A DNA stretch of 64,000 nt from Balneolaceae bacterium (GTDB lineage Bacteria; Bacteroidota; Rhodothermia; Balneolales; Balneolaceae), in contig VEMX01000052.1 in the NCBI GenBank assembly GCA_009711805.1, positions 1-64,000 on the forward strand, in the 5' to 3' direction. The notes under the pieces are model-generated. The model saw nothing but the letters and a program-made list of their open reading frames with translations, was not told the DNA's origin and did not search any database. The translations under genes were made by a program, and so were the position numbers. Below are positions 7,605-16,216 of the stretch, one piece after another (the stretch's first letter is position 1; every line of letters begins with the position of its first letter).

Positions 7605-8675
7605 TTACCTTTTCTTTTTCAATTTCTGTGTCAATGTTTTATTTGCTTTAGGAAATGGGTATTGCTCCAGCTCTGACTTCTCCACCCACCGTATTTCCTG
7701 GCTGGCATTGGCAGATGGGGTGCCCGATATCAGCTTACACAACCAGGCATGCATAGTAATGGAAAAGTGAGAGTACACATGTTTAAAACTCATGAACTCC
7801 CGGTAGGCTTTTACCTCTATACCCAATTCTTCTTTTAGCTCCCGTTCTACAGTTTGTTGTATTTCTTCCCCCTCCTTTTGTTTACCTCCGGGGAATTCCC
7901 ATAAGCCCCCAAGCATTACATCTTCAGGACGCAAGGCAATGAGCACTTTTCCGTCTTCATCTTCAATAATACCAACGCCGATATGTTTATGAGGCTTTTT
8001 CTTGGTTGGTGATTTATAGGGAATAACTTCAGTTTTGGCCGTGCCGGCAGCAATACAAGATGCCTGAACCGGGCATTGGGTACATTTTGGAGAGGTGGGG
8101 CTACAAACAACAGACCCCAGCTCCATCAAAGCCTGATTGAAGTCTCCGGGGCGTTCTTCATCAATGAGCCGGTTGGCAAATTCCTGAATCTTATTCCTGG
8201 TTTTGGTGCTGCGGACATCATCTTCAATTCCATAATACCGACTCAAAACACGTATCACATTTCCGTCTACTACGGCATTGGGTTTGTTGAATGCTATACT
8301 GGTAACGGCGGCGGCGGTGTAAGGGCCAATACCTTTAAGTTTGATGATCTCATCATATGTTTCGGGAAGCCGCCCGCCATACTCTTTCACTACGGTTTTT
8401 GCTGCATAGTGTAAGTTGCGAGCCCGGCTGTAATAGCCCAGTCCTTCCCAGGCCTTTAATACCTCTTGTTGGCTGGCTTTTGCCAAATCATATACGGAAG
8501 GGAAGAGCGAAATAAAATGATTAAAGTAGGGCGTAGCCTGGTCTACACGGGTTTGTTGAAGCATGATTTCGGAAACCCATATTTTGTAAGGCTCCAACTC
8601 ATCCCGCCAGGGCATAGCTCTTTTATGATCTTTGTACCAGCTGAGTAAATCGTTAGAAAAATGTGTGTGTTGCAA
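7605..8675 (-). CDS. mutY: A/G-specific adenine DNA glycosylase MutY
   Basis: The 356-residue product removes adenine mispaired with 8-oxoguanine. Catalytic Glu36 is in WVSEIMLQQTR. The helix-hairpin-helix is LKGIGPYTAAA near 113-123, with catalytic Asp137 in VVDGNVIRVLSR. The [4Fe-4S] ligands are Cys191, Cys198, Cys201 and Cys207 in C-x6-C-x2-C-x5-C spacing. The C-terminal MutT-like domain (about 230-350) contains a full-length Nudix consensus G-x5-E-x7-REL-KEELGI at 264-286, which is often degenerate in MutY. The start lies 2 bases from the stop of the upstream secreted-protein gene on the same strand, so the two are co-transcribed. Confidence 0.95.
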   Translation of the reverse strand: MQHTHFSNDLLSWYKDHKRAMPWRDELEPYKIWVSEIMLQQTRVDQATPYFNHFISLFPSVYDLAKASQQEVLKAWEGLGYYSRARNLHYAAKTVVKEYGGRLPETYDEIIKLKGIGPYTAAAVTSIAFNKPNAVVDGNVIRVLSRYYGIEDDVRSTKTRNKIQEFANRLIDEERPGDFNQALMELGSVVCSPTSPKCTQCPVQASCIAAGTAKTEVIPYKSPTKKKPHKHIGVGIIEDEDGKVLIALRPEDVMLGGLWEFPGGKQKEGEEIQQTVERELKEELGIEVKAYREFMSFKHVYSHFSITMHAWLCKLISGTPSANASQEIRWVEKSELEQYPFPKANKTLTQKLKKKR

Positions 8676-8677
8676 AC

Positions 8678-10213
8678 CTATTGGCTTTGTCCTCTGGAAA
8701 TGTCGAGAACTTTAAGAGTGATATCAATAGAAGAAGCCGCTCCATGCCGATCGGTTGCAATAACCTTGAAGGTGGTTTCTCCTACCTGTCGTTGTGATGG
8801 CGTCCATTTAAATTCCCCGGTCTTTTCATTGATGGAGGCACCTTCTGGCATGTCAACACCTATATATCGAATGAGCTGCCCGGATGGATTTTCCGGATCT
8901 ATGGCTTTAAACTGCAGGGTGTACAGTTCATTGGTTGCAATGGCAGTTCCGCGAACGGGAGCAAAACGAGGCGGCGTATTAAAAGAACGCACATCAACCA
9001 TAAAGCGGGTGCTGTCAGAGTTTCCGCTGGCATTAGTAGCAACAATGTTAAACCAGTGCATTCCTATTTGACTCGAGGTTGGCTGCCAATAGAAACCTTG
9101 TTGGCGGATTTCAGCATTTTTAATACCGGAGCGGTAAGAAAAAGTGACATCCCCCGGGGGGTAATTATTTTCTAACTCCAAAGCCATAACCAAGGGCTGA
9201 GGAAAAGCTATGACCTGGTTTTTGATATCCTTAATACGGAAAGGGCCTGTAACAGAGGCGTTATTGGCCGAAACTGTAGCACGTTTAATATTGGCTACTT
9301 TATTGTTCTCGGCCAGCCATGCCTGGCCATTGGCAGTAGTTATATAATTTCCGGATTGTTGATCTGATTTCCAGGGTGTTAATACATCACTCTCAAATGT
9401 AGTCCATACTTTGCCAGAATTAGTTCTCACAAAAATGATGTCTTGCCATTCCATCACCTTTGTTACTTCTTCTTCCACAGATCCCATGGATTGATTAAGG
9501 CCATTTTCACCTACTTCAAATATTTCGCCTGTGGCTGTACTTCCCAAAATGCGCTCATTTACGATAAAAATGTGTTGGAAAGGCTGGCTCAGGGAAACAG
9601 TTTGTGGGGTTTCCAGGGTTCCATTTTCACTTTCATACACCAACAGGGAAGAATTATCGAGCAGTACGAACAACTGGTTGCTTATCTTCGAGGATGCTAC
9701 ATCCAGTACCCGGTTATTCTGAAGGGCGGGATGGCTGGCATATTGGATTTCAGAATCTACGCTTTCGGGCGACTCCAGGGAAAGGTATCCGAGCCCCTTG
9801 TCTCCAAGAGCTATATATAGTTGGGTGTTAATGCGTGCTACTGAAGCTGGTGGTGCCGGAAGAATAGCAGAAGAATAAACTCCCAGGGCCGACGTAGGCT
9901 CCAGCACCGTAAGCCTGCGGGATTTACCAAAGAGATAGGCAAAGCGAGTGTCAGCAATCATCCTGTTTCCTCTTCGCTGCATCCCTGACGATGTATAGAG
10001 CCAATCCAATGAATCGGGGTATACTCTGAATACGGCCATACCGTCGGTTTGGGAAAGAATATAAAGGTGGGATGTTGAAGCTTGCATAGCAACCACATCA
10101 GGAATCTCCATCAAATGATTGTAATCCAGAACAAGCTTATCCTGAGCTTGTAGCTTTCCAATAAAAAGAAAAGCGAATACGAGGGTAACAAGTATTTTAT
10201 GTGCTGAACTCAT
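8678..10213 (-). CDS. Secreted propeller protein with C-terminal cadherin/Ig-like domains
   Basis: The 511-residue product starts with a signal peptide (KILVTLVFAFLFIGKLQAQ). An approximately 300-residue repetitive beta region follows, typical of a propeller (VVAMQASTSHLYILSQTDGMAVF, RFAYLFGKSRRLTVLEP, QLYIALGDKGLGYLSLE). Two Ig-like domains then have 'PPRFAPV...G...YTLQFKAIDPENP' and 'GEFKWTPSQRQVGETTFKVIATDRHG', matching putative Ig/cadherin-like (He_PIG) repeats. No enzymatic motif is seen. It is probably a surface or periplasmic structural or adhesive protein. It precedes mutY by 2 bases in the same transcript, and the SDR gene lies 14 bases upstream of it. Confidence 0.7.
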   Translation of the reverse strand: MSSAHKILVTLVFAFLFIGKLQAQDKLVLDYNHLMEIPDVVAMQASTSHLYILSQTDGMAVFRVYPDSLDWLYTSSGMQRRGNRMIADTRFAYLFGKSRRLTVLEPTSALGVYSSAILPAPPASVARINTQLYIALGDKGLGYLSLESPESVDSEIQYASHPALQNNRVLDVASSKISNQLFVLLDNSSLLVYESENGTLETPQTVSLSQPFQHIFIVNERILGSTATGEIFEVGENGLNQSMGSVEEEVTKVMEWQDIIFVRTNSGKVWTTFESDVLTPWKSDQQSGNYITTANGQAWLAENNKVANIKRATVSANNASVTGPFRIKDIKNQVIAFPQPLVMALELENNYPPGDVTFSYRSGIKNAEIRQQGFYWQPTSSQIGMHWFNIVATNASGNSDSTRFMVDVRSFNTPPRFAPVRGTAIATNELYTLQFKAIDPENPSGQLIRYIGVDMPEGASINEKTGEFKWTPSQRQVGETTFKVIATDRHGAASSIDITLKVLDISRGQSQ

Positions 10214-10227
10214 GAACTACCAATAAT

Positions 10228-11202
10228 CTATAACCAGTTATATTTTTTATACCAGTGAATGGTCCTTGAAATGCCCTCAGCCAGCGAAACCTTAGCGCTA
10301 TAACCCAGCTCCTTGTTCGCCTTTTGGCTTGTGCAAGTCCACTCCAGGATCATTTCATTAGCTTTTTCCTTGTTGACAACGGGATACTTCCCAAATAATG
10401 ATGCAAGTCCTTCTATCAGGGAAGCTGCTTTTTTTAAAAGCTTAGGATTTATCTTCACCGGAAGGGCCTTTTTTCCCATTACTTTTTGGGTGATATGCCT
10501 GATTTGGTTCCAGCTGTGCACTTCTTCATCCGAAATAAAATAAGTGTAAATACCCGAATCTTCCTTTTGGGCTGCTTTCATAATACCATCAACTAAATCA
10601 GATACATACACCATGGAAAGCTTGGGATTGTTCCCATCTCCCACAATAGGACAGATTCCCCGGGAAAATGCCTTGAAAAAAGAGTAGATCTGATCTTCGC
10701 GCGGGCCATATACGGCGGGCGGGCGTATAATTTTGATGCTGTCATCTTCTTTGGCTGTTTTGTGAACCCGCTGTTCCATTTCCATTTTAGACTCCCCATA
10801 CATGCTTACGGGTTTAAAACCCTGGTTTTCTGTAACCGGCACTCCTTTGCTTGGCCCGGCTGCGGCAAGAGACGATAGCAGAACTATATTTTTTACTCCT
10901 TTCTTCTGGGCAATGCGCACGATATTTTCAGTAGCGTCTACATTTGCATGGGTGAATTCCTTTTTGGTTGGGGCTTTCACAATGGCGGCTATGTGGAAAA
11001 GAACATCAACGCCGTCCAACCCCTGTGCCAGTGCATGCAGGTTGTGGAGGTCTCCAGATATTTTTTTAAATGATTTGCCGGTTAGCCATTTTTCATTATT
11101 TCTTACCAGGCAGCGTATTTCATCATAGGTTTCAGATGCAATAAGTTGATCAACAAGGTGGCTTCCAATAAAACCTGTACCGCCAGTTACAAAGGCTTTC
11201 AT
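10228..11202 (-). CDS. NAD(P)-dependent epimerase/dehydratase-type SDR, possible ceramide-pathway reductase
   Basis: The 324-residue extended SDR has the dinucleotide motif TGGTGFIGSHL at residues 7-17, the catalytic YGESK (Tyr-x3-Lys), LLSSLAAAGPS with the Ser, and the substrate-side IIRPPAVYGPRED. It is divergent from the two GT4 genes and two genes away from serine palmitoyltransferase. Bacterial ceramide synthesis uses an epimerase/dehydratase-type reductase (CerR in Caulobacter) for the 3-keto intermediate. From location and fold, this gene is a candidate for that step. It could equally act on a nucleotide sugar or a sterol-like substrate. A TATATTTG element at 11211-11218 lies in the divergent promoter region. 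Confidence 0.7.
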   Translation of the reverse strand: MKAFVTGGTGFIGSHLVDQLIASETYDEIRCLVRNNEKWLTGKSFKKISGDLHNLHALAQGLDGVDVLFHIAAIVKAPTKKEFTHANVDATENIVRIAQKKGVKNIVLLSSLAAAGPSKGVPVTENQGFKPVSMYGESKMEMEQRVHKTAKEDDSIKIIRPPAVYGPREDQIYSFFKAFSRGICPIVGDGNNPKLSMVYVSDLVDGIMKAAQKEDSGIYTYFISDEEVHSWNQIRHITQKVMGKKALPVKINPKLLKKAASLIEGLASLFGKYPVVNKEKANEMILEWTCTSQKANKELGYSAKVSLAEGISRTIHWYKKYNWL

Positions 11203-11300
11203 TTAATGTGTATATTTGGAAATTATTTTTTGTGAGTGAACTAATTAATCAGTTGCAACACAGGAGAAGATACAAATCTGCCATCTCCTTTTAAATATTT

Positions 11301-12470
11301 ATGAAAGAAATCAGAGTCGCTTTATTTACCGGAAATTATAATCACATCAAGGACGGGGTTTCTCTTACATTAAACCGCCTGGTCGCATATTTAGAAAAAC
11401 AGGGGATACCGGTACTTATCTTTGGGCCTACTATTGATGAACCGGAAGTAGAGCATAAGGGGAGATTGGTAGAAATACCCTCGGTTCGCATGCCGGTATC
11501 GTCCAGGGGAGAATACAGGTTTACCACCGGATGGAATCAACAGGTGATCGAGGAGTTGAACGAATTTGATCCTACACTTATCCATATAGCCACTCCCGAC
11601 CGCGGTGGTTATAAAGCATTACAATGGGCACTCAGCAACAGGGTGCAGGTGGTAGGATCATACCACACTCATTTCACCAGTTATTTTAAATACTATGGAG
11701 GTGTTTTTAGCGAGGCACTTGAATTTTTAGCCTGGCAATATTTAAGCTGGTTTTATAACAACTGTACCCATGTGTATGTGCCTTCTCCTTCTATGATAGA
11801 GGAATTAAAAAGGCATGGTTTTAATGATCACGCCCATATTTGGGCCCGCGGGGTAGAGACCGACCACTTTTCCCCGGCCAAAAGAGATGAGGGGTGGCGC
11901 AGGTCGGTGGGTTTCGAGGAAGATGATATTGTAGTCACTTTTGTATCGCGGTTGGTGTGGGAGAAAGAGCTGGATACGTATATGCAGAGCGTTCAGCGGG
12001 TAGCAGCAAAAAACCCAAAGGTTAAACCGCTGGTGGTAGGAAGTGGGCCTGCTAAAGAAGAACTACAAAAACTGATGCCGGAAGCCGTATATACCGGCTT
12101 TCTTGGGGGCGAAGATCTTGCCAGAGCTTATGCCAGCAGTGATATTTTTCTATTTCCCTCGCATACCGAGACGTTTGGAAATGTGACCCTTGAAGCTATG
12201 AGTTGTGGTTTGCCCTGCCTGGTGGCCGATGCCGTAGGAAGTAAATCCTTGGTTGAGCATGGAGTAAATGGTTTGCTGGGGGAGGCAGAGAATAAAGCAG
12301 ATTTCACAAAAAAACTGGGAGTTATTGTTTCGGATGCCGAATTAAGAAAACAGATGGGAGCCGCATCCCGACAAAAGGCACTCCAATATGAATGGAATGA
12401 AATTAACGGAGCACTGGTAGAAAACTATCGACAAGCTCTTAAGCTCCCAGTGCCAAAACCAAATTATTGA
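11301..12470 (+). CDS. GT4-family glycosyltransferase
   Basis: The 389-residue GT-B enzyme has an N-terminal acceptor domain starting VALFTGNYNHIKDGVSLTLNRLV, a GSYHTHFTSYFKYY segment, and a donor domain with VSRLVWEKELDTY and PSHTETFGNVTLEAMSCGLP carrying the E-x7-E motif. The closest look is the SQD2/MgtA/PimB-like lipid-glycosylating branch of GT4. The next GT4 gene begins 4 bases after its stop, so both are in one transcript. Proximity to serine palmitoyltransferase suggests a glycolipid acceptor, possibly ceramide, but this is inference. Confidence 0.85.
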   Translation: MKEIRVALFTGNYNHIKDGVSLTLNRLVAYLEKQGIPVLIFGPTIDEPEVEHKGRLVEIPSVRMPVSSRGEYRFTTGWNQQVIEELNEFDPTLIHIATPDRGGYKALQWALSNRVQVVGSYHTHFTSYFKYYGGVFSEALEFLAWQYLSWFYNNCTHVYVPSPSMIEELKRHGFNDHAHIWARGVETDHFSPAKRDEGWRRSVGFEEDDIVVTFVSRLVWEKELDTYMQSVQRVAAKNPKVKPLVVGSGPAKEELQKLMPEAVYTGFLGGEDLARAYASSDIFLFPSHTETFGNVTLEAMSCGLPCLVADAVGSKSLVEHGVNGLLGEAENKADFTKKLGVIVSDAELRKQMGAASRQKALQYEWNEINGALVENYRQALKLPVPKPNY

Positions 12471-12474
12471 TCAA

Positions 12475-13605
12475 TTGAAGATACTATACATTTCACATTT
12501 GCACCCTCCCGAAGATGCCTTGCTTGAAAATATGGGAGGTATGCAGCGGGTAAGCATGCAGCTGGTGCATGAGCTGGAAGCACGCGAAGACGTCGACATA
12601 GAAACAGTTATACTGCACGCACCCTGGAAAGGGATTGAGGTTAAAACAGCTTTTTTCCTGGCGAAATTGAGTTTCACTTTGCCCTTTTTGGTGAAAAAGC
12701 ATAAACCGAATGTGATTTTATTTTCGTCTATGGTTACTGCCAGCCTGGCCAAAATTACCCGTTCCCGCATTGATGTACCTATGGTTACCATCAATCACGG
12801 GCAGGATGTAAAAATGCCGGTTAAAGTATACCAACGTTTTGTGCCCAAGGTTTTTGAGGCATTGGATGGGGTAATTTCAGTTTCAGCGGCGACCCGGGAA
12901 GAATGCATTAAAAGAGGGATGGATCCTGAAAAGGGAGTGGCTCTGCCAAATGGATTTGATATGTCCGACTTTAAGGAAGTACCCGATAGGAAACGGGCTG
13001 CTCAGCATATATCCGAAACATTTGGGGTAGATCTTGAAAAAAATCATTTACTGCTTACCGTAGGGCGGCAGGTAAAACGAAAGGGGCATGCCTGGTTTAT
13101 AGATAAGGTGATGCCGCTTATTAAATCGGATGTTGTGTATCTGGCTATTGGTGATGGACCCGAACATGAAGCACTGAAACGAATGGTAAGGCAAAGCTCA
13201 CAAAAGGATGACATTATCTTAGCCGGCCGCCAGCCCGACGATCTTCTAAAACAAGCTTATGCAGCAGCCGATCTTTTTATTATGCCCAACATTCCCGTGG
13301 AAGGAGATATGGAGGGTTTCGGTATTGTACTGCTGGAAGCTAATTTGGCAGGCACCCCAGCCGTAGCGGCAGACTTGGAAGGGATCAAAGATGTAATTCA
13401 AAATGGGGCTAACGGGTTTAAAGTACCGGTATATGAAGCCGAAACATTTGCAAGCACAATAGATGAAGTGCTAAAAGACAATCTCGGTGAATTTGGAAAT
13501 AAAGCCAGAAATTATGTCCGTGAAAACTTTAGTTGGCATTCAGTAGCTGACCGATATATTTCTTATCTTAGACAAGTTATCCAAAAAAATCACAGCAGAC
13601 TGTAA
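12475..13605 (+). CDS. GT4-family glycosyltransferase (TTG start)
   Basis: The 376-residue GT-B protein begins at TTG 12475, four bases after the previous stop. No ATG fits the conserved N-terminus MKILYISHLHPPEDALLENMGGMQRVS. The C-terminal donor domain shows LLTVGRQVKRKGHAWFID and IPVEGDMEGFGIVLLEANLAGTP with E-x7-E, then AADLEGIKDVI. It is a standard retaining GT4 of unknown acceptor. It forms an operon with the upstream GT4 and probably adds a second sugar to the same molecule. Serine palmitoyltransferase starts 88 bases downstream on the same strand. Confidence 0.85.
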   Translation: MKILYISHLHPPEDALLENMGGMQRVSMQLVHELEAREDVDIETVILHAPWKGIEVKTAFFLAKLSFTLPFLVKKHKPNVILFSSMVTASLAKITRSRIDVPMVTINHGQDVKMPVKVYQRFVPKVFEALDGVISVSAATREECIKRGMDPEKGVALPNGFDMSDFKEVPDRKRAAQHISETFGVDLEKNHLLLTVGRQVKRKGHAWFIDKVMPLIKSDVVYLAIGDGPEHEALKRMVRQSSQKDDIILAGRQPDDLLKQAYAAADLFIMPNIPVEGDMEGFGIVLLEANLAGTPAVAADLEGIKDVIQNGANGFKVPVYEAETFASTIDEVLKDNLGEFGNKARNYVRENFSWHSVADRYISYLRQVIQKNHSRL

Positions 13606-13693
13606 TCTCAGTAGGACTATCCACGGTTTGATAGAAATTTTATACTGGCTATATTACGCTGTTTAAATCGAATCTTCGCTAAGGACTGATCGA

Positions 13694-14938
13694 ATGGCTG
13701 ATACTAAAACCAGCGCCGCAAAAAACGATATTTTTTCCAAAGCTTTTGATTTTACAAAAGCAGACGAGGTTAAAGAGTTAGGACTTTACCCTTATTTTAA
13801 ACCCCTTGAAGCAACAGATGGTACCATTGTCGAAATTGAAGGCCATGAAGTTATTATGGCCGGTTCAAACAATTATCTGGGTTTAACAAACGACCAGCGT
13901 ACCATAACAGCTGCTCAGGAAGCCTTAACAAAGTATGGTACAGGTTGCACGGGTTCCCGTTATTTAAATGGGACTCTTGACAGCCACCTCGAATTAGAGG
14001 AAAAGCTTGCAAATTTCATGGGCAAAGACCGATGTGTCCTCTTCAGTACCGGCTACCAGACCAATGAAGGAGCCATTCAAACTATAGCAGGACGTAAAGA
14101 CATTATTTTTTCTGATAAAGATAATCATGCCTGTATAGTTATGGGTACACTTGTATCGAATGCAAAAACGGTACGATACCAGCACAACGATATTGACCAG
14201 CTTGGGAAATTGTTGGAGAGGGAAGATCCCGATGCCGGCAAAATTATTGTAAGTGATGGTGTTTTCTCTATGTCAGGGACACTGGCTAAAATTCCCGAAC
14301 TGGTAAAACTGGCTAAAGAACATAACGCCCGTCTCTATATTGATGATGCACATGCCATCGGTGTAATTGGAGATGGTGGGCGAGGATCTGCTTCAGTATA
14401 TGGATTAACAGATGAAGTAGACCTCATTAGTGGTACATTTTCAAAGTCATTTGCTTCGCTGGGAGGTTTCCTGGTGGGCGATGAAGCCGTAATCGAATAT
14501 ATACGGCATAATTCTCCTGCTCATATCTTTAGTGCATCTATGCCGCCGGCCAATGTGGCTACCGTATTGAAGGCACTCGAAATTCTACAGGAAGAAACGT
14601 GGCGACTCGACCGTTTGGAAGAAATTGCAAACTATATGCGAAAAGAACTTCGGGGATTAGGGTTTAATGTATGGTCCAGCCAAAGTCCTATTATACCGGT
14701 AGTAATTGGTGAGATGATGGACTGCTTCAAATTCTGGAAAGATTTATTTGAAGAAGGCGTGTACGCAAATGCTGTTGTACCTCCTGCTGTGCCTCGGGGA
14801 CAATCTCTGTTACGCACAAGTTATATGGCCAGTCATACAGACGAGCACCTCGACCGTATACTTGATGCCTTCCGTAAAGTGGGTATAAAACACGGTATTA
14901 TTGATCGTAACGGCCATTCTGCAATAGAAGAAAGCTAA
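13694..14938 (+). CDS. spt: Serine palmitoyltransferase (alpha-oxoamine synthase)
   Basis: The 414-residue PLP enzyme belongs to the alpha-oxoamine synthase family (SPT, KBL, BioF, HemA). Visible features are GSNNYLGLTNDQRT at 58-71, the TGSRYLNGT loop, IDDAHAIGVIG with the PLP-contacting Asp218 and His220, and the Schiff-base Lys251 in GTFSKSFASLGG. The N-terminal extension, YFKPLEATDGTIVEI and the PRGQSLLRTSYMASHT end are more like SPT of sphingolipid-making Bacteroidota than BioF, and no biotin genes are nearby. It would condense serine with a long acyl-CoA or acyl-ACP to 3-ketosphinganine. The GNAT-like gene lies 25 bases downstream. Confidence 0.85.
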   Translation: MADTKTSAAKNDIFSKAFDFTKADEVKELGLYPYFKPLEATDGTIVEIEGHEVIMAGSNNYLGLTNDQRTITAAQEALTKYGTGCTGSRYLNGTLDSHLELEEKLANFMGKDRCVLFSTGYQTNEGAIQTIAGRKDIIFSDKDNHACIVMGTLVSNAKTVRYQHNDIDQLGKLLEREDPDAGKIIVSDGVFSMSGTLAKIPELVKLAKEHNARLYIDDAHAIGVIGDGGRGSASVYGLTDEVDLISGTFSKSFASLGGFLVGDEAVIEYIRHNSPAHIFSASMPPANVATVLKALEILQEETWRLDRLEEIANYMRKELRGLGFNVWSSQSPIIPVVIGEMMDCFKFWKDLFEEGVYANAVVPPAVPRGQSLLRTSYMASHTDEHLDRILDAFRKVGIKHGIIDRNGHSAIEES

Positions 14939-14963
14939 TCATACTTAATCTTACAAAGCCTTG

Positions 14964-16088
14964 ATGAATAGTTCTGGTATTACCTTCGTTTCTACCAAAA
15001 AGGAAAAGAAACGTTTTTTAGAGTTCGTGTATACACTGAATGAAGGAGAAAATCATTTTATCCCTCCACTCAGAATGGACCAAAAGAAGCTGATAGACCA
15101 GGATAAAAACCCTTTTTTTAAGAATGCCGAAATAGCACTCTTTTTAGCTGAAAAAGACGGTAAGGATGTAGGGCGTATTGCTGCTATCATCGATCACCGC
15201 TATAACGATTACCACGGTACCAAAACCGGGCATTTCGGTTTTTTTGATTGTATTCACGATCAGCACACAGCAAACCTACTGTTCAGGGTTGCATCCGACT
15301 GGTTGAAAGAAAGAGGAATGGAAGATATGCTGGGTCCCTCAAACCCAAGTATGATGGACGAACTGGGAGTATTGGTAGACGGTTTTGACAAAGATCCCTA
15401 TGTGATGATGCCATGGAATAAATTCTACTATGATGCTCTTATCAAAAATGCAGGCTTGGAAAAAGCACAGGATTTACTGGCCTACCTGATTAGTACAGAA
15501 ACAGCGGATATAGAACGCATGCAGCGCGCCGCAGATATTGTGCTGAAAAGAAACCCCGGGTTGCGGCTTCGTAATGTAAACCTGAAAAAAATCGACAAGG
15601 AAATAAAGATTATCAGGAATATATTTAATGAAGCCTGGAAAAATAATTGGGGATTTATTCCACTTAGTGAGGCTGAATTCCAAGCCGCTGCCGATGATTT
15701 AAAGATGATCGTAAACCCAGATTTCGCCTACATCGTTGAGGATGAAGGGGAAGCCGTTGCTTTCTCAATCGGGATACCCGATATCAATAAGGTTTTGAAA
15801 ACAATGAATGGGAATCTCTTTCCGTTCGGCATTTTTAAGCTCCTGTGGAAAAAAGGGAAATTATCTTCTCTGCGTACCGCATTGATGGGGGTACTCCCCA
15901 AATATCAGGGCAAGGGTGTAGATGCACTCATGAATAATGAATCAGTGCAAACCGGCCTTAGGTATAATGATGTAATCACATCCGAAATGAGCTGGGTACT
16001 TGAAAGCAATAAAGATATGATTCGCGTGGCCGAACGGCTTGGTGGTACGTTGGACAAAACCTACCGGATGTATTCCAAAAAGTTATAA
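14964..16088 (+). CDS. GNAT-type acyltransferase, candidate bacterial ceramide synthase
   Basis: The ATG at 14964 (three bases after an in-frame TTG) gives 374 residues. An N-terminal part reads FLEFVYTLNEGENHFIPPLRMDQKKL, followed by a GNAT-like core (AEKDGKDVGRIAAIIDHRYNDYH, GFFDCIHDQHTANLLF). A second GNAT-like half has FAYIVEDEGEAVAFSIGIPDINKVL and GVLPKYQGKGVDALM. Proteins of this type commonly sit next to serine palmitoyltransferase. The bacterial ceramide synthase of Caulobacter is a GNAT-fold N-acyltransferase, so N-acylation of sphinganine is the best hypothesis. It is co-transcribed with spt. It could be a different N-acyltransferase, because the acceptor cannot be read from sequence. 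Confidence 0.65.
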   Translation: MNSSGITFVSTKKEKKRFLEFVYTLNEGENHFIPPLRMDQKKLIDQDKNPFFKNAEIALFLAEKDGKDVGRIAAIIDHRYNDYHGTKTGHFGFFDCIHDQHTANLLFRVASDWLKERGMEDMLGPSNPSMMDELGVLVDGFDKDPYVMMPWNKFYYDALIKNAGLEKAQDLLAYLISTETADIERMQRAADIVLKRNPGLRLRNVNLKKIDKEIKIIRNIFNEAWKNNWGFIPLSEAEFQAAADDLKMIVNPDFAYIVEDEGEAVAFSIGIPDINKVLKTMNGNLFPFGIFKLLWKKGKLSSLRTALMGVLPKYQGKGVDALMNNESVQTGLRYNDVITSEMSWVLESNKDMIRVAERLGGTLDKTYRMYSKKL

Positions 16089-16216
16089 AAAGTGCCATTG
16101 CACGCCCATTAGCTTTCTGGGGGCTGATCATAATTTTTTATACCTGCTAATCCATATTGCCCCTTAATTTTCCTTATCTTGCGGGGCAATTATTAATCCA
16201 AATATCATTTAAGGCA

